A DNA stretch of 64,000 nt from Paenibacillus sp. (GCA_023512345.1 JAILZT010000013.1:62001-126000); one strand, 5' to 3'; shown: positions 10,481 to 19,986, counted from the stretch's first letter. Notes: a model not told the origin generated them from the letters alone. Numbers and translations are program-made.

Positions 10481-11236
10481 ATGGAGCAGCGGGTTGCCGG
10501 ACCGTTAGAAATGGAACGATATGCACGGCAGTTGAAGCTGCTTGGAGAGAGCGGCCAAAAGGCGCTCAAGGAAGCAACTGTAATGATTGCCGGGATCGGC
10601 GGCTTGGGCGGAACAGCTGCATTATATTTGGCAGCGGCAGGTATCGGTAAACTAATCTTAGCCCATGAGGGTGTAATTCTTCCTCCGGATCTGAACCGGC
10701 AAATATTGATGGATAGTGAGCATTTAGGCATGGAACGGATGAGTACGGCGATTCAAATGCTTAAACGTCTGAATCCGAATGTTGAAATAGAAGGATATAA
10801 TTCCAAGATAGAACCTGAAATAGCAAGACCATGGGTAGAGGGCGCCGATATCGTTATCGACGCTCGCTATGATTTTCCAGAGAGATATGAATTGAACCGT
10901 CTATGTGTAGAGAGCCATACACCGATGGTAGAGGCCGCGATGTATGGATTTGAAATATCTCTAACCACGATTATTCCGGGGGTAACTCCCTGTCTTGAAT
11001 GCCTTTATCCAGGGAATCAGCCTCAGTGGGAACCTTTTGGTTTTCCAGTTTTGGGAGCCACCTCTGGGATTGCGGGTTGTCTGGCAGCGCTCGAGGCCGT
11101 AAAATGGGTTACAAGGGTAGGGACAACTTATGCGGGCGTAATGCATCGCTTCAACTCACTCGACTTCGCCTGCTATAGCGTCCGAATTACCCGTAATCCG
11201 AATTGCGCTTGCTGCGGAGAAGGAGGTAAACCGTGA
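10481..11236 (+). CDS. hesA: HesA, ThiF/MoeB/E1-like adenylyltransferase of the nif operon
   Basis: A 251-residue E1-like enzyme with the nucleotide loop GIGGLGGTAALYLAAAGIG near residue 37, a DLNRQI motif, and paired cysteines (CLECLYP and CACC) typical of zinc-binding MoeB/ThiF relatives. In diazotrophic Paenibacillus hesA lies next to nifV; its role is probably metal or sulfur supply for cofactor assembly but is not firmly defined. I prefer the ATG at 10481, which has GGGGGAGAG 5 nt upstream. A TTG at 10439, overlapping the previous stop, is the alternative and would add 14 residues. Confidence 0.9.
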   Translation: MEQRVAGPLEMERYARQLKLLGESGQKALKEATVMIAGIGGLGGTAALYLAAAGIGKLILAHEGVILPPDLNRQILMDSEHLGMERMSTAIQMLKRLNPNVEIEGYNSKIEPEIARPWVEGADIVIDARYDFPERYELNRLCVESHTPMVEAAMYGFEISLTTIIPGVTPCLECLYPGNQPQWEPFGFPVLGATSGIAGCLAALEAVKWVTRVGTTYAGVMHRFNSLDFACYSVRITRNPNCACCGEGGKP

Positions 11237-12375
11237 AAAGTCTCAAGCTATGTGACACGACACTTAGGGATGGTGAACAGGCGGCTGGAGTTTCATTCAC
11301 GAGGGCAGAGAAACTGGAAATCGCAAAGTTGCTGTCGGAGAGCGGAGTAGAGCAAGCAGAGGTTGGCATCCCTGCAATGGGGAAGAGAGAGCAAGAGGAT
11401 ATATCGGCAATTGCTGAGCTGGGTCTTCCCATGAAGATGATGACCTGGAATCGGGCGATGATCAGCGATATTGATAAGGCTTGGAATACCGGGGTGAACT
11501 GGAGTCATGTGTCCATACCGGTCTCGGAAATTCAGCTTCAGGGTAAACTGGGGATTAGCCCTGCTGAAGGGTTAAACAGATTGCAACGTGCAGTAGAATA
11601 CGGTTTGCGGTTAGGAATGACGGTATCCGTGGGGATGGAGGATTCTTCCCGAGCAAGTATGGGCTTTCTGGTGGAACTGGTGAACACTCTATACAAAGAA
11701 GGTATCCGTTGGTTTCGATATGCGGATACGGTATCTGCGCTTCACCCGGGTCAAATGGCTGAACGTGTCCATACACTGCTGGGAGCAGTCCCTGCGGACA
11801 TAGAACTAGAGGTGCACTGTCATAATGATTTTGGGCTTGCCACAGCGAACACCCTAAGTGGGATCGCTGCCGGTGCGACTTGGGCAAGCACAACCATAGC
11901 AGGCATAGGTGAACGTACCGGGAATGCCGCGATGGAAGAAGTAGCTCTGGGCTGGCGTTATCTATACAATGGGCATTGTGCGGTTCGTCCGGAAATGCTG
12001 AAAAAGCTGGCCGATACGGTGATCGCTGCCTCAGGCCGCAGTGTGGGAGATGCCAAGCCGATCGTCGGTGAACTGGCTTTTACACATGAATCCGGTATTC
12101 ATGTCGATGGGTTGATGAAGGATACGGCGACGTATCAGACCTTTGATCCTTCCGAAGTTGGCAGGGCACACCACTTTGTGCTTGGCAAACACTCCGGCAA
12201 CGGGGGAGTATCCCATGCGTTGGGGAATCATGGTCTGGAAGCGAATGCTGAACTGTCGGGTCGTTTGCTTGAACGGGTTCGGGAATATGCTGAGATCTAT
12301 AAATGTAATGTTCCAGAAGCTCTGCTCATGGAGTGGTACTTGGAGGAGCAGGAGCAGTCCCGGGATGTTGTCTGA
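11233..12375 (+). CDS. nifV: NifV, homocitrate synthase
   Basis: NifV condenses acetyl-CoA and 2-oxoglutarate to (R)-homocitrate, the organic ligand of FeMo-co. The 380-residue product opens with the DRE-TIM signature LCDTTLRDGEQAAGVSF and has the metal-binding HCHNDFGLATANTL motif and GERTGNAAMEEV. It starts with GTG at 11233 in a GTGA overlap with hesA, preceded by AGGAGGTAAACC. It is the last nif gene and is followed at once by a terminator. Other HMGL family members (isopropylmalate synthase) are longer, and the context fixes the function. Confidence 0.95.
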   Translation: MKSLKLCDTTLRDGEQAAGVSFTRAEKLEIAKLLSESGVEQAEVGIPAMGKREQEDISAIAELGLPMKMMTWNRAMISDIDKAWNTGVNWSHVSIPVSEIQLQGKLGISPAEGLNRLQRAVEYGLRLGMTVSVGMEDSSRASMGFLVELVNTLYKEGIRWFRYADTVSALHPGQMAERVHTLLGAVPADIELEVHCHNDFGLATANTLSGIAAGATWASTTIAGIGERTGNAAMEEVALGWRYLYNGHCAVRPEMLKKLADTVIAASGRSVGDAKPIVGELAFTHESGIHVDGLMKDTATYQTFDPSEVGRAHHFVLGKHSGNGGVSHALGNHGLEANAELSGRLLERVREYAEIYKCNVPEALLMEWYLEEQEQSRDVV

Positions 12376-12387
12376 TCAATATACGAG

Positions 12388-12432
12388 GGTTGTTTTACAG
12401 GACGATTGAGTCTTGTGAAGCAACCTTTTTTT
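12388..12432 (+). terminator. Terminator of the nif operon
   Basis: GGTTGTTTTACA (12388-12399) pairs with TGTGAAGCAACC (12414-12425), allowing G-U pairs, and is followed by seven Ts. It starts 13 bp after the nifV stop. Confidence 0.85.
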
Positions 12433-12482
12433 ATGAATATTTATGGTTCAAAACCAAATTTAGTGATAGACGAAAATCTTTA

Positions 12483-12712
12483 AATCGCCCTCGGATGAGG
12501 GATTTGGCTAAATGTGATGTAAAAGTGCACTTAAATGTCCCTCGGATGGGGATTTGGCTAAATGTGATGTAAAAGTGCAATCGAAAGGCCCTCGGATGCT
12601 GGATTCCGCTAAATGTGATGTATAAATGCAATTGAATCGCCCCGGATGAGGGATTCGGCTAAATGTGGTGTAAAAATGCAATTGAATCGCCCTCGGATGG
12701 TGGATTCCACCA
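12483..12712. repeat. Array of five degenerate 50-51-bp repeats
   Basis: Five head-to-tail units have CTCGGAT or its variant at 12490, 12541, 12591, 12641 and 12692. Each reads roughly CCTCGGATgnnGGATT, GGCTAAATGTGATGTAAAAG, TGCAATTGAATCG. The units adjoin directly with no unique spacers, so this is not a CRISPR array. Two more units lie at 28632-28736. Short open frames here follow the repeat period and look spurious. Confidence 0.9.
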
Positions 12713-12722
12713 AACCTTACCG

Positions 12723-12882
12723 CAATTTAAGTCTCAGAGGGTTATTCGAATCATATAACGTCCCTGGAGTTCAAAAAACCACAACCCTCCTATTGAGCTC
12801 AAATTAAGGTCTTCTCTGTCCGTTTCCTAACGGGTCCTCACTTTAGGTTCAGCACACCTCTTGGTTCGCCCCTAGTTTTGGT
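12723..12882. repeat. Partial copy (right half) of a MITE-like dispersed element
   Basis: This stretch aligns by eye with 52260-52487: both hold a TATTCGAATC or CATTCGAATC segment, AACGTC-CTGG, GCTCAAAT, GGTCTTCTCTGTCCGT, TTTAGG-TCAGCA and CCTCTTGGTT in the same order. The rest of the gap up to 13057 (AT-rich) shows nothing else I recognise. Confidence 0.75.
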
Positions 12883-13057
12883 GTTTATGCTCCCTTACTT
12901 TAGAAACAACAAATTTGTTCACTATGGACAGAATGTTTCACTGTGCTTATGAGGGTATAGTTCACTTAAATTTGAATTATACAATTGAATTAGCATACGG
13001 TTTCCTTCATGTTTGAATAGGAGGAGGAAGTGACGGGCTAAGCCCAATCCATTACGT

Positions 13058-13071
13058 TGGTAGCGCTTTCA
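13058..13071 (+). promoter_or_regulatory. CcpA-type cre site candidate before the secreted glycosidase
   Basis: TGGTAGCGCTTTCA agrees with the palindromic cre consensus TGAAAGCGCTTTCA at 12 of 14 positions. It lies 49 bp upstream of the start of a secreted carbohydrate-degrading enzyme, a sensible place for carbon catabolite repression. Confidence 0.55.
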
Positions 13072-13119
13072 CTAAGGTGTTCTGATTCACCACTTTATTA
13101 AAGGAGGTCGATTTATTTA

Positions 13120-16100
13120 ATGCTTCGAAAAATAAGCTTACGATGGTTTATGGTGCTTCTTATTGCTTCAACAGCGTTCAACTTCCAGGTTCCCATGCAG
13201 ACAGCCGCTGCAGAAGGTGGTGAAGTTCCGGGGCTTAGCAATCAGCAATTAATAGATAACGACTATATCCTATATTTTGTGAATGCAGGCGATAAAACCC
13301 CAGCAACTCTTGAGGGTAACGATAAAATGGGGCTGTATGCGAGCGTAACTGAACAGGTCTACGGAGCTGACCCTATAACGGGCAAAAGCTGGGGCTTGAC
13401 CACTACCACGACTGGCACAAATGTTCCAGATGCGACCACCAAAACAGGCAGTCTTAGGTACTACAATGGTACACAAGTTAGATCAAAGGCCATCAGCTAT
13501 AAGTTTGAGCTTCCTGCGGATAAATATGATATTACCTACGGGTTCTATAATCCTTGGAGCAGCCGAAACATGGTTCTCTTAGCTGAAGGCATAAATGTGG
13601 CTGGAGGAGACTACGATTCAGGAACCCAGCAATTAAAAGAATTCACCTACCGCGGTCTTACGGTAACAGACGGTATGCTGAACGTGTCTATAGCGGGGCC
13701 ATCCACTGGCACTCTGACTAATTATAATGATCCTCTAATTAATTATATTATCGTGAGAAAAAGTGTAATTTTGGAGTTCTCCGACCTCCAAGGCATAATT
13801 GATATGGCTAAAGGACTTTCGGAGCAACCAGAATATACAGTATATAGTGTCAACAAGCTTAAAGCTGTCATTGAAACAGCGCAAACGTTCATCGACAATG
13901 CAAAGGCACAGGGTAAAGAAGCAGCGGCCCTACAGAACGAGATTCACAGTTACAAGCAAAGCTTAAGTGATGCTATTGCAGCTCTTGCTACGTATTCGGC
14001 TAATAGCGCTTTTAATCCAGGAGCTGTATGGACGGATACGAATGGCGCTCCGATTCAAGCACATGGCGGTGGGATTTTATATGAACAAGCGAGTTCTACC
14101 TACTACTGGTATGGGGAAGACAAGACACTAGGTTATATGCCTACAAGAGGAGTGCGTGTCTACAGCTCCAAGGATCTTTACAATTGGAAGGATGAGGGAC
14201 TTGCCCTGACTGCCATTGAATCCATGGGTCAATTCGATACAGACCCGCTGATTTCAGCTTTGTATGCGGGTAGATCAGATAAGGCTGATATATTCAATGA
14301 TATTGGAACGATGCGGGTCATGGAACGTCCAAAGGTTATTTATAATGAAGTCACTGGGAAATATGTCATGTGGCTGCATACGGACGGCCCGAGCACTACT
14401 TCTACGGCGAATTATGCCAAGGCTGAAGCAGGTTATGCTTTGAGTGATTCCCCGACAGGACCTTTTGTATATGGAAAAAGTGAGCGGATGGACCGAGTGC
14501 CTGAAGGTGCCACCTATAACGGTCAGCCTAATCAGCCCGGAATGGCCCGGGATATGAACTTATTCAAAGATGACGATGGTACGGCTTATCTGATTTATTC
14601 CAGCGAAGAGAATATGACGATGTACATTTCCAAGTTGAATGAGTCTTATACCGATGTGACCGGATGGCATAAGGACGGAAATGAGCAACGGGATACCACT
14701 TATAAATCAGAGTATGGCGTGGATTATATTCGTGTGTTTCCAGGGGCGCAGCGTGAAGCGCCTGCTATGTTCAAGTATCAGGGAAAATATTACATGATCA
14801 CTTCAGGTGCTACCGGTTGGGCTCCAAATGCTGCGCGGTATACGGTGGCTGATCAGATATTTGGTGAATGGAGAGCGATGCGAGATCCTTCCGTAGGTAC
14901 GAAAGCTTCCACTACCTTTGATTCACAAAGCACCAACGTGATCACAATCGATGCAGCTAACGGCAAATATATTTTTATGGGGGACCGCTGGAAATCAAGT
15001 GATCTAGGAGACTCTCGCTATATCTGGCTTCCGATTGAGTTCGGACAAGACGATCAAATTATTCTGAAATGGTACGATCAGTGGAATTTATCCCTGCTGA
15101 ACCGTATGGGCAGAATTACAATTAATACACCTTTGCCTAAATATGTTCCTATGGGAAAAATGCCAATGCTCCCAGCTGAATTATCGGTTACAAAGTCCAA
15201 CAATGTCACAGAACAAATGCCTGTCAGTTGGACAATGAATGCGAATCAATTTGCCAAACCAGGCAGAATTACTGTCAACGGGATTCTCCCCTTACTGGAG
15301 AACAAAGAGATCTCTGTAACTATGGACGTTCTGCCTGAACATGCAGTTTACTTTGTTAATGCGGGAGGTGCTGTGACTGAAGATTATACGGCCTGGACTA
15401 GTTACATGGGGGATTCACTTCTTAATAAGGGAGTTCCGGATCAACAGTACAATCCTCTTATGCAGCAAAATTGGGGTTATGTAGGGGATTCTACCAACAC
15501 TTCTGGCTCAGCATCAGATGATTTGTTCACCAATTTACGATATCTCAAATCCAATTCAGGGAATGATATCACTTATAAATTTGATGTAACCGGAGGAGTA
15601 TATTCCATTTATACTGGCCTCTACGATCCGTGGGCTCAATATTCCAATGGGGGACGGAAAGCAGATATTATTGTGAATGGTCAGACGCTCACTTCAGCGT
15701 ATGTCTTCTCGAGTGCAAAAGATGTGTTGGCCTATCCGAATGTAGTTGTGAATGAAGGCGGAATTGATCTTACGGTTCATCGGTCAGCTTCAGCAGCTAC
15801 ATCAAGCTCTGATCCACAGATTAGCTGGTTGATCATTGTCAAAGAGCCATCAGCCCAAGAGGTTGCCGATTCTCTCGAAGCTATAGTGCCACCTGTGATG
15901 GATGCTGTATCACTGAACCTGCCAGCAGTACCGGCCGGTTACAGCCTAGCTATTAAGCAATCCAGCAATCCTATGGTAATCGGCCTCGATGGAGTGATCA
16001 CTCCACCAGACGCTCAAACCGATGTGGAACTGATTCTGGAGGTTACGAGAGACTTCGACGGGTCTAAAGGAACAATAACGATCACCATTACCGTTCCAGT

Positions 16101-16389
16101 AAGATCCGCTAGTGCTCAGGAAATAGCGAACACACTGACTGCAATTGCTACTCCGTCTAAGAATGACGTTAAGTTGAAACTTCCAGCGGTTCCAGATGGC
16201 TACACAGTGGCTATCAAGGAAACAGCCAATCCTGCAGTTATTCAATTGGATGGTACGATTCTTGATCCTGTCAAACTGACGCGCGTCGAGTTAACCCTTG
16301 AGGTGACACGGATCTCAGATCAGTCCACAGGAACCATAAAGTTAACCGTCAAAGTACAAAAAAGGCATGAACCTAAAATCAATTCATAA
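13120..16389 (+). CDS. Secreted multidomain glycoside hydrolase, GH43-like (galactanase-type)
   Basis: A 1089-residue exported protein. A signal peptide covers about residues 1-31. A first carbohydrate-binding-like domain (ILYFVNAGDK, about 48-215) is followed by a helical FIVAR-like linker (225-290). A five-bladed-propeller GH43-type domain (about 297-665) opens with IQAHGGGILYEQ and YYWYGEDK, reminiscent of the exo-beta-1,3-galactanase branch. Then come an Ig-like Big_4-type domain (about 680-740), a second copy of the first domain (AVYFVNAGG, 742-905), and two tandem repeats of about 85 residues beginning SAQEV and SAQEI. AAGGAGGT lies 11 nt before the ATG. The substrate is inferred, not proven. 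Confidence 0.85.
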   Translation: MLRKISLRWFMVLLIASTAFNFQVPMQTAAAEGGEVPGLSNQQLIDNDYILYFVNAGDKTPATLEGNDKMGLYASVTEQVYGADPITGKSWGLTTTTTGTNVPDATTKTGSLRYYNGTQVRSKAISYKFELPADKYDITYGFYNPWSSRNMVLLAEGINVAGGDYDSGTQQLKEFTYRGLTVTDGMLNVSIAGPSTGTLTNYNDPLINYIIVRKSVILEFSDLQGIIDMAKGLSEQPEYTVYSVNKLKAVIETAQTFIDNAKAQGKEAAALQNEIHSYKQSLSDAIAALATYSANSAFNPGAVWTDTNGAPIQAHGGGILYEQASSTYYWYGEDKTLGYMPTRGVRVYSSKDLYNWKDEGLALTAIESMGQFDTDPLISALYAGRSDKADIFNDIGTMRVMERPKVIYNEVTGKYVMWLHTDGPSTTSTANYAKAEAGYALSDSPTGPFVYGKSERMDRVPEGATYNGQPNQPGMARDMNLFKDDDGTAYLIYSSEENMTMYISKLNESYTDVTGWHKDGNEQRDTTYKSEYGVDYIRVFPGAQREAPAMFKYQGKYYMITSGATGWAPNAARYTVADQIFGEWRAMRDPSVGTKASTTFDSQSTNVITIDAANGKYIFMGDRWKSSDLGDSRYIWLPIEFGQDDQIILKWYDQWNLSLLNRMGRITINTPLPKYVPMGKMPMLPAELSVTKSNNVTEQMPVSWTMNANQFAKPGRITVNGILPLLENKEISVTMDVLPEHAVYFVNAGGAVTEDYTAWTSYMGDSLLNKGVPDQQYNPLMQQNWGYVGDSTNTSGSASDDLFTNLRYLKSNSGNDITYKFDVTGGVYSIYTGLYDPWAQYSNGGRKADIIVNGQTLTSAYVFSSAKDVLAYPNVVVNEGGIDLTVHRSASAATSSSDPQISWLIIVKEPSAQEVADSLEAIVPPVMDAVSLNLPAVPAGYSLAIKQSSNPMVIGLDGVITPPDAQTDVELILEVTRDFDGSKGTITITITVPVRSASAQEIANTLTAIATPSKNDVKLKLPAVPDGYTVAIKETANPAVIQLDGTILDPVKLTRVELTLEVTRISDQSTGTIKLTVKVQKRHEPKINS

Positions 16390-16411
16390 ACTAATTTAAT
16401 TTGTGTCATTG

Positions 16412-16442
16412 AAGACCATCGAACTCCATCGATGGTCTTTTT
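16412..16442 (+). terminator. Terminator after the GH43-like gene
   Basis: AAGACCATCG and CGATGGTCTT form a perfect 10-bp stem with a short loop, followed by Ts, 22 bp after the stop codon. Confidence 0.9.
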
Positions 16443-16533
16443 GTTATTTACACTTGCTTCATCGGTATCAATTATTGTTATCCATTTGCTTAAGTATGGT
16501 TAAGATATATTAAGCACACAAGGAGGCAGTGAC

Positions 16534-18225
16534 ATGAACCCCAAATGGTGGAAAGAAAGTGTCGTGTACCAGATCTACCCCATCAGCTTCATGGACAGCA
16601 ACGGGGATGGAGTTGGAGATCTGCGAGGAATTATATCCAAGCTGGATTACTTACAGGAGCTGGGAGTAGATGTGATCTGGGTATGTCCTATTTATAAATC
16701 GCCGAATCATGACAACGGTTATGATATTAGCGATTACTGTGACATCATGAAAGAATTCGGGACGATGGACGATTTTGATCAGCTGCTGCGCGATATGCAT
16801 TCACGCGGCATGAAGCTGATGATGGATCTTGTCCTTAACCATACCTCCCATGAGCATGCCTGGTTTGTCGAGTCCAGAAGCTCGAAGGACAATCCGAAGA
16901 GGGATTTCTATATTTGGAGAAAAGGCAAAAACGGAGGACCACCGAACAATTGGGAGTCTTATTTCAGCGGTTCTGTGTGGGAGCTTGATCCGAAGACGGA
17001 TGAATACTATCTACATTTATACTCCAAGTACCAGCCGGATTTGAATTGGGAGAACCCAGTGGTTATTGATAAGCTGCATGAAATGGTGCAATGGTGGCTG
17101 AAAAAGGGCGTAGATGGCTTTCGCTTTGACGCGATTGCCCATATCGTAAAGACGGAAGGCTACCCGGATGCCCACAATCCTCACGGAACGCAGACTGTAA
17201 GAGCCTATGAGATGTTTTCCAACCTGGAGAATGTCCATACATTGCTGCAAAACTTACATGATAAGGTCCTCTACTTTTATGACATCATGACCGTTGGTGA
17301 AACCTCTGGACTGGGACCGGAGGAGGCCTTGGATTATGTAGGTGATGGTCGCCGCGAGCTGAACATGACTTTTCAGTTTGAGCATATGTTTCTAGATGCT
17401 GCTTCCGCAGGGAGCGGGAAGTGGGACGTTGTACCGTGGAATCTGATCGATCTGAAAAAAATCATCACCAACTGGCAGACCGTGCTGCATAATCGCGGCT
17501 GGAATGCCAACTATCTGTGCAATCATGATCAGCCGCGGTCGGTGTCCCGTTTTGGGAATGACCTATTTTACCGAATCCCTTCGGCTAAAATGCTGGCGAC
17601 CTTCATTCATATGCTTGAAGGCACACCGTATATTTATCAGGGAGAAGAAATTGGAATGACAAACGTTGCTTTTGAATCCATTGATAGCTATCGGGATGTA
17701 GAAACACTTAATTATTATGAAGAGAAGCGTAGGAACGGCGTCCCTGAAGAGGAGATTATGGCTGCCATTCATAAAAAAAGCAGAGACAATGCCCGTACAC
17801 CTATGCAGTGGAATAACGATGAAGATGGCGGGTTTACAACAGGAGATCCATGGCTTAAGGTCAACTCTAATTACATGGAGATCAATGCAGCCCAAGCACT
17901 TAAGGATCCAGATTCGATCTATTATTATTATAAGAAACTGATTGCGCTTCGAAAAAAGCATAAAGTCATTGTATATGGTGAGTATGAGTTGTTGCTGCCA
18001 GAGGATACGGAGATCTATGCCTATACCCGAACACTAGAAGATCAGCGCTTGCTGGTAATTCTGAACTTTTTTGAGCGGGAACCATTGCTAGAGCTGCCGC
18101 CGGAAATGACTGCGGGTCCAATGGAGTTGCTGATTTCGAATTATGAGCCGCAAAAAGAAGAGGATTTAAGCCGTCTGCAACTGCGTCCTTATGAAGCGAG
18201 AGTATATTTGCAGCGGTTGAGTTAA
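16534..18225 (+). CDS. GH13 alpha-glucosidase (oligo-1,6-glucosidase type)
   Basis: A 563-residue cytoplasmic enzyme (no signal peptide) that would release glucose from alpha-glucosides such as isomaltose or maltose. The N-terminus WWKESVVYQIYPISFMDSNG is typical of the MalL/TreA branch. GH13 motifs are present: DLVLNHTSHEH (region I), GFRFDAIAH with the nucleophile Asp near residue 198, the acid Glu in VGETSG near 256, and NHDQPR with Asp near 332. The start follows CAAGGAGGCAGTGAC. The preceding secreted glycosidase ends in its own terminator, so this gene is probably transcribed separately. Trehalose-6-phosphate hydrolase is a less likely alternative. Confidence 0.88.
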   Translation: MNPKWWKESVVYQIYPISFMDSNGDGVGDLRGIISKLDYLQELGVDVIWVCPIYKSPNHDNGYDISDYCDIMKEFGTMDDFDQLLRDMHSRGMKLMMDLVLNHTSHEHAWFVESRSSKDNPKRDFYIWRKGKNGGPPNNWESYFSGSVWELDPKTDEYYLHLYSKYQPDLNWENPVVIDKLHEMVQWWLKKGVDGFRFDAIAHIVKTEGYPDAHNPHGTQTVRAYEMFSNLENVHTLLQNLHDKVLYFYDIMTVGETSGLGPEEALDYVGDGRRELNMTFQFEHMFLDAASAGSGKWDVVPWNLIDLKKIITNWQTVLHNRGWNANYLCNHDQPRSVSRFGNDLFYRIPSAKMLATFIHMLEGTPYIYQGEEIGMTNVAFESIDSYRDVETLNYYEEKRRNGVPEEEIMAAIHKKSRDNARTPMQWNNDEDGGFTTGDPWLKVNSNYMEINAAQALKDPDSIYYYYKKLIALRKKHKVIVYGEYELLLPEDTEIYAYTRTLEDQRLLVILNFFEREPLLELPPEMTAGPMELLISNYEPQKEEDLSRLQLRPYEARVYLQRLS

Positions 18226-18251
18226 CCTTGTTGTTGGATTTATAAATAAGC

Positions 18252-18294
18252 AAAAACCCTTCAGCTTGTCTAAGCAAGTCTTGAAGGGTTTTTC
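18252..18294. terminator. Bidirectional terminator between the alpha-glucosidase gene and tyrS
   Basis: AAACCCTTCA and TGAAGGGTTT flank a second inner pairing (GCTTG with CAAGT), with As before and Ts after, so it can serve both convergent genes. Confidence 0.9.
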
Positions 18295-18319
18295 TTGTGA
18301 TTCAGCTACAACTTGAAGT

Positions 18320-19579
18320 CTAGGACATTTTTACCAAGCTGTAATTTTTCTTCCCTTTGCGAATAATGATGAAACGGCCGCCAATAGCTTGATCAGCAGT
18401 CACTTCCAAGCCTACATCACTAACGCGCTCACCATTCATTGAAATTGCACCTTTTGTTATATCCTCACGCGCTTGACGTTTGGAAGGTTCGATACCCAGA
18501 TCCACAAGCCAGTCTACGATATTCTTAGACTCCAGGGTAGCTTCGAACGTTGGCATGTCTTTGAAGCCTTGCTCGATCTCATCCGCAGTGAGCGATTTAA
18601 TATCGCCGCTAAACAAAGCAGCTGTGATACGTTTCGCCTGCTCCAGCAATCCCTCGCCGTGTACGAATCTTGTCATTTCCTCTGCCAGTTTCTTTTGGGC
18701 TTCGCGTTTATGCGGCTCTGTAAGCACCTTTTCAGCCAGATCGTCAATTTGTTCCTTGGAAAGGAACGTAAAGTACTTCAAGTATTTTATGACATCACGG
18801 TCGTCAGTGTTAGCCCAGAACTGATAGAACTCGAACGGTGTTGTCTTATTCGGATCCAGCCATATCGCGCCTCCGGCTGTTTTGCCAAATTTCGTACCGT
18901 CAGCTTTCAGCATAAGCGGAATGGTCAGGCCGAAAGCTTTCGCTTCAGATCCTTCTTTTCTCCGAATCAGATCAAGCCCGCTGGTGATGTTGCCCCATTG
19001 ATCAGAACCGCCAATTTGCAGCTGTACATCTTCATGCTTATATAAATGCAGGTAATCCAGCGATTGTAGGATTTGGTACGAGAATTCGGTGAAGGAAATC
19101 CCGCTTTCTAGTCTGCTCGCCACAACATCTTTTGCAAGCATGGAGTTAACGGTGAAATTTTTACCGAAGTCACGCAGAAATTCAATCACATTAATTTTGT
19201 GTGTCCAGTCATAATTGTTAACCATACGAATTTGATTATCGCCTTCGATAATGAAGAGCCTTCTCATTTGTTCAGTAAGTGCATCAACGTTAGCCTGTAC
19301 TTGCTCCAGGGTTTGCAGGGAACGCTCGCTTTGACGACCGCTTGGATCACCGATGGTGCCTGTTGCCCCGCCAATCAGAATGACTGGACGATGACCCGCA
19401 AGCTGGAAGCGTTTGAGCACCATAAATGGAATCAAGTGGCCAATATGCATGCTGTCACCCGTTGGGTCTACACCGCAGTATACCGAAATGGCCTTGTTAT
19501 TCGTCAAATCACGTAGACCTTCAGCATCCGTTTGTTGATTGATGGCTTCGCGCCACCCTAGTTCGTCCATAATATTCAC
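18320..19579 (-). CDS. tyrS: Tyrosyl-tRNA synthetase
   Basis: A class I aminoacyl-tRNA synthetase charging tRNA-Tyr in the cytoplasm. The catalytic N-terminal half has YCGVDPTGDSMHIGHLIPF (HIGH motif) and KFGKT (KMSKS equivalent); the C-terminal end carries an S4-like RNA-binding domain (SKRQAREDITKGAISMNGE). I place the start at GTG 19579, 9 nt after AAGGAG, giving a 419-residue MNIMDELGWREAINQQ-type N-terminus. The ATG at 19570 is the alternative but is too far from that ribosome site. A Tyr-type T-box leader precedes it. Confidence 0.95.
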   Translation of the reverse strand: MNIMDELGWREAINQQTDAEGLRDLTNNKAISVYCGVDPTGDSMHIGHLIPFMVLKRFQLAGHRPVILIGGATGTIGDPSGRQSERSLQTLEQVQANVDALTEQMRRLFIIEGDNQIRMVNNYDWTHKINVIEFLRDFGKNFTVNSMLAKDVVASRLESGISFTEFSYQILQSLDYLHLYKHEDVQLQIGGSDQWGNITSGLDLIRRKEGSEAKAFGLTIPLMLKADGTKFGKTAGGAIWLDPNKTTPFEFYQFWANTDDRDVIKYLKYFTFLSKEQIDDLAEKVLTEPHKREAQKKLAEEMTRFVHGEGLLEQAKRITAALFSGDIKSLTADEIEQGFKDMPTFEATLESKNIVDWLVDLGIEPSKRQAREDITKGAISMNGERVSDVGLEVTADQAIGGRFIIIRKGKKNYSLVKMS

Positions 19580-19639
19580 AACATAACACTCCTTCAATTC
19601 ATAGATATTCTTATAACATATCGAACTAACCGTTGAAAA

Positions 19640-19900
19640 AAATAAAAAAATCGCCCCTTGTCTATTGTAGACATAGGGACGATTAAGCAACCGTGTTACC
19701 ACCCAAATTGCACCAATAGAGCTTATTACAAGCACCATTCATGCCACTCTTCTGCGAGGTATCGTTCGCGTGTTCCGCTCGGCATTACCCGAGATACTCC
19801 AGAGTGTAATTCGTCAACTTAGTGTATACCGGGTTCCATCACCCCCGGCTTTCTGGGAATAGGGACTAAGTTGCTACTGGCTCTTTCAACGTATATCGTA
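19640..19900 (-). ncRNA. T-box leader, tyrosine specific
   Basis: On the minus strand the conserved T-box sequence GGGTGGTAACACGG (around 19685-19700) is followed by a terminator whose arms GTCCCTATGTC and GACAAGGGGC precede a T-run. The Stem I region includes a TAC (Tyr) triplet at 19808-19806 in GAATTACACT, a plausible specifier. The gene downstream is tyrS, so uncharged tRNA-Tyr would promote read-through. Confidence 0.9.
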
Positions 19901-19915
19901 TATAAGATTACAGAA

Positions 19916-19944
19916 AGTATAGTTAATTCGTATTTCAATGTCAA
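19916..19944 (-). promoter_or_regulatory. sigma-A promoter of the T-box-tyrS transcript
   Basis: TTGACA (19944-19939), a 17-bp spacer and TATACT (19921-19916) on the minus strand, directly before the T-box leader. Confidence 0.85.
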
Positions 19945-19957
19945 CAGAATTTGTTTT

Positions 19958-19986
19958 TTGAGTTTGTCCATAAAAGACGGTACAAT
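19958..19986 (+). promoter_or_regulatory. sigma-A promoter for the methyltransferase/MBL gene pair
   Basis: TTGAGT (19958-19963), a 17-bp spacer and TACAAT (19981-19986), about 60 bp before the start at 20049 and divergent from the tyrS promoter. Confidence 0.6.

Noticed and set aside
12431..12631. Short open frames across the 50-bp repeats
   Set aside because: The peptides repeat with the DNA period (for example YITFS motifs), have no ribosome site, and exist only because the repeat lacks stops in some frames.
12483..12712. CRISPR-like periodic repeat array
   Set aside because: The 50-bp units join directly and differ by substitutions throughout; there are no unique spacers of even length and no cas genes in the window.
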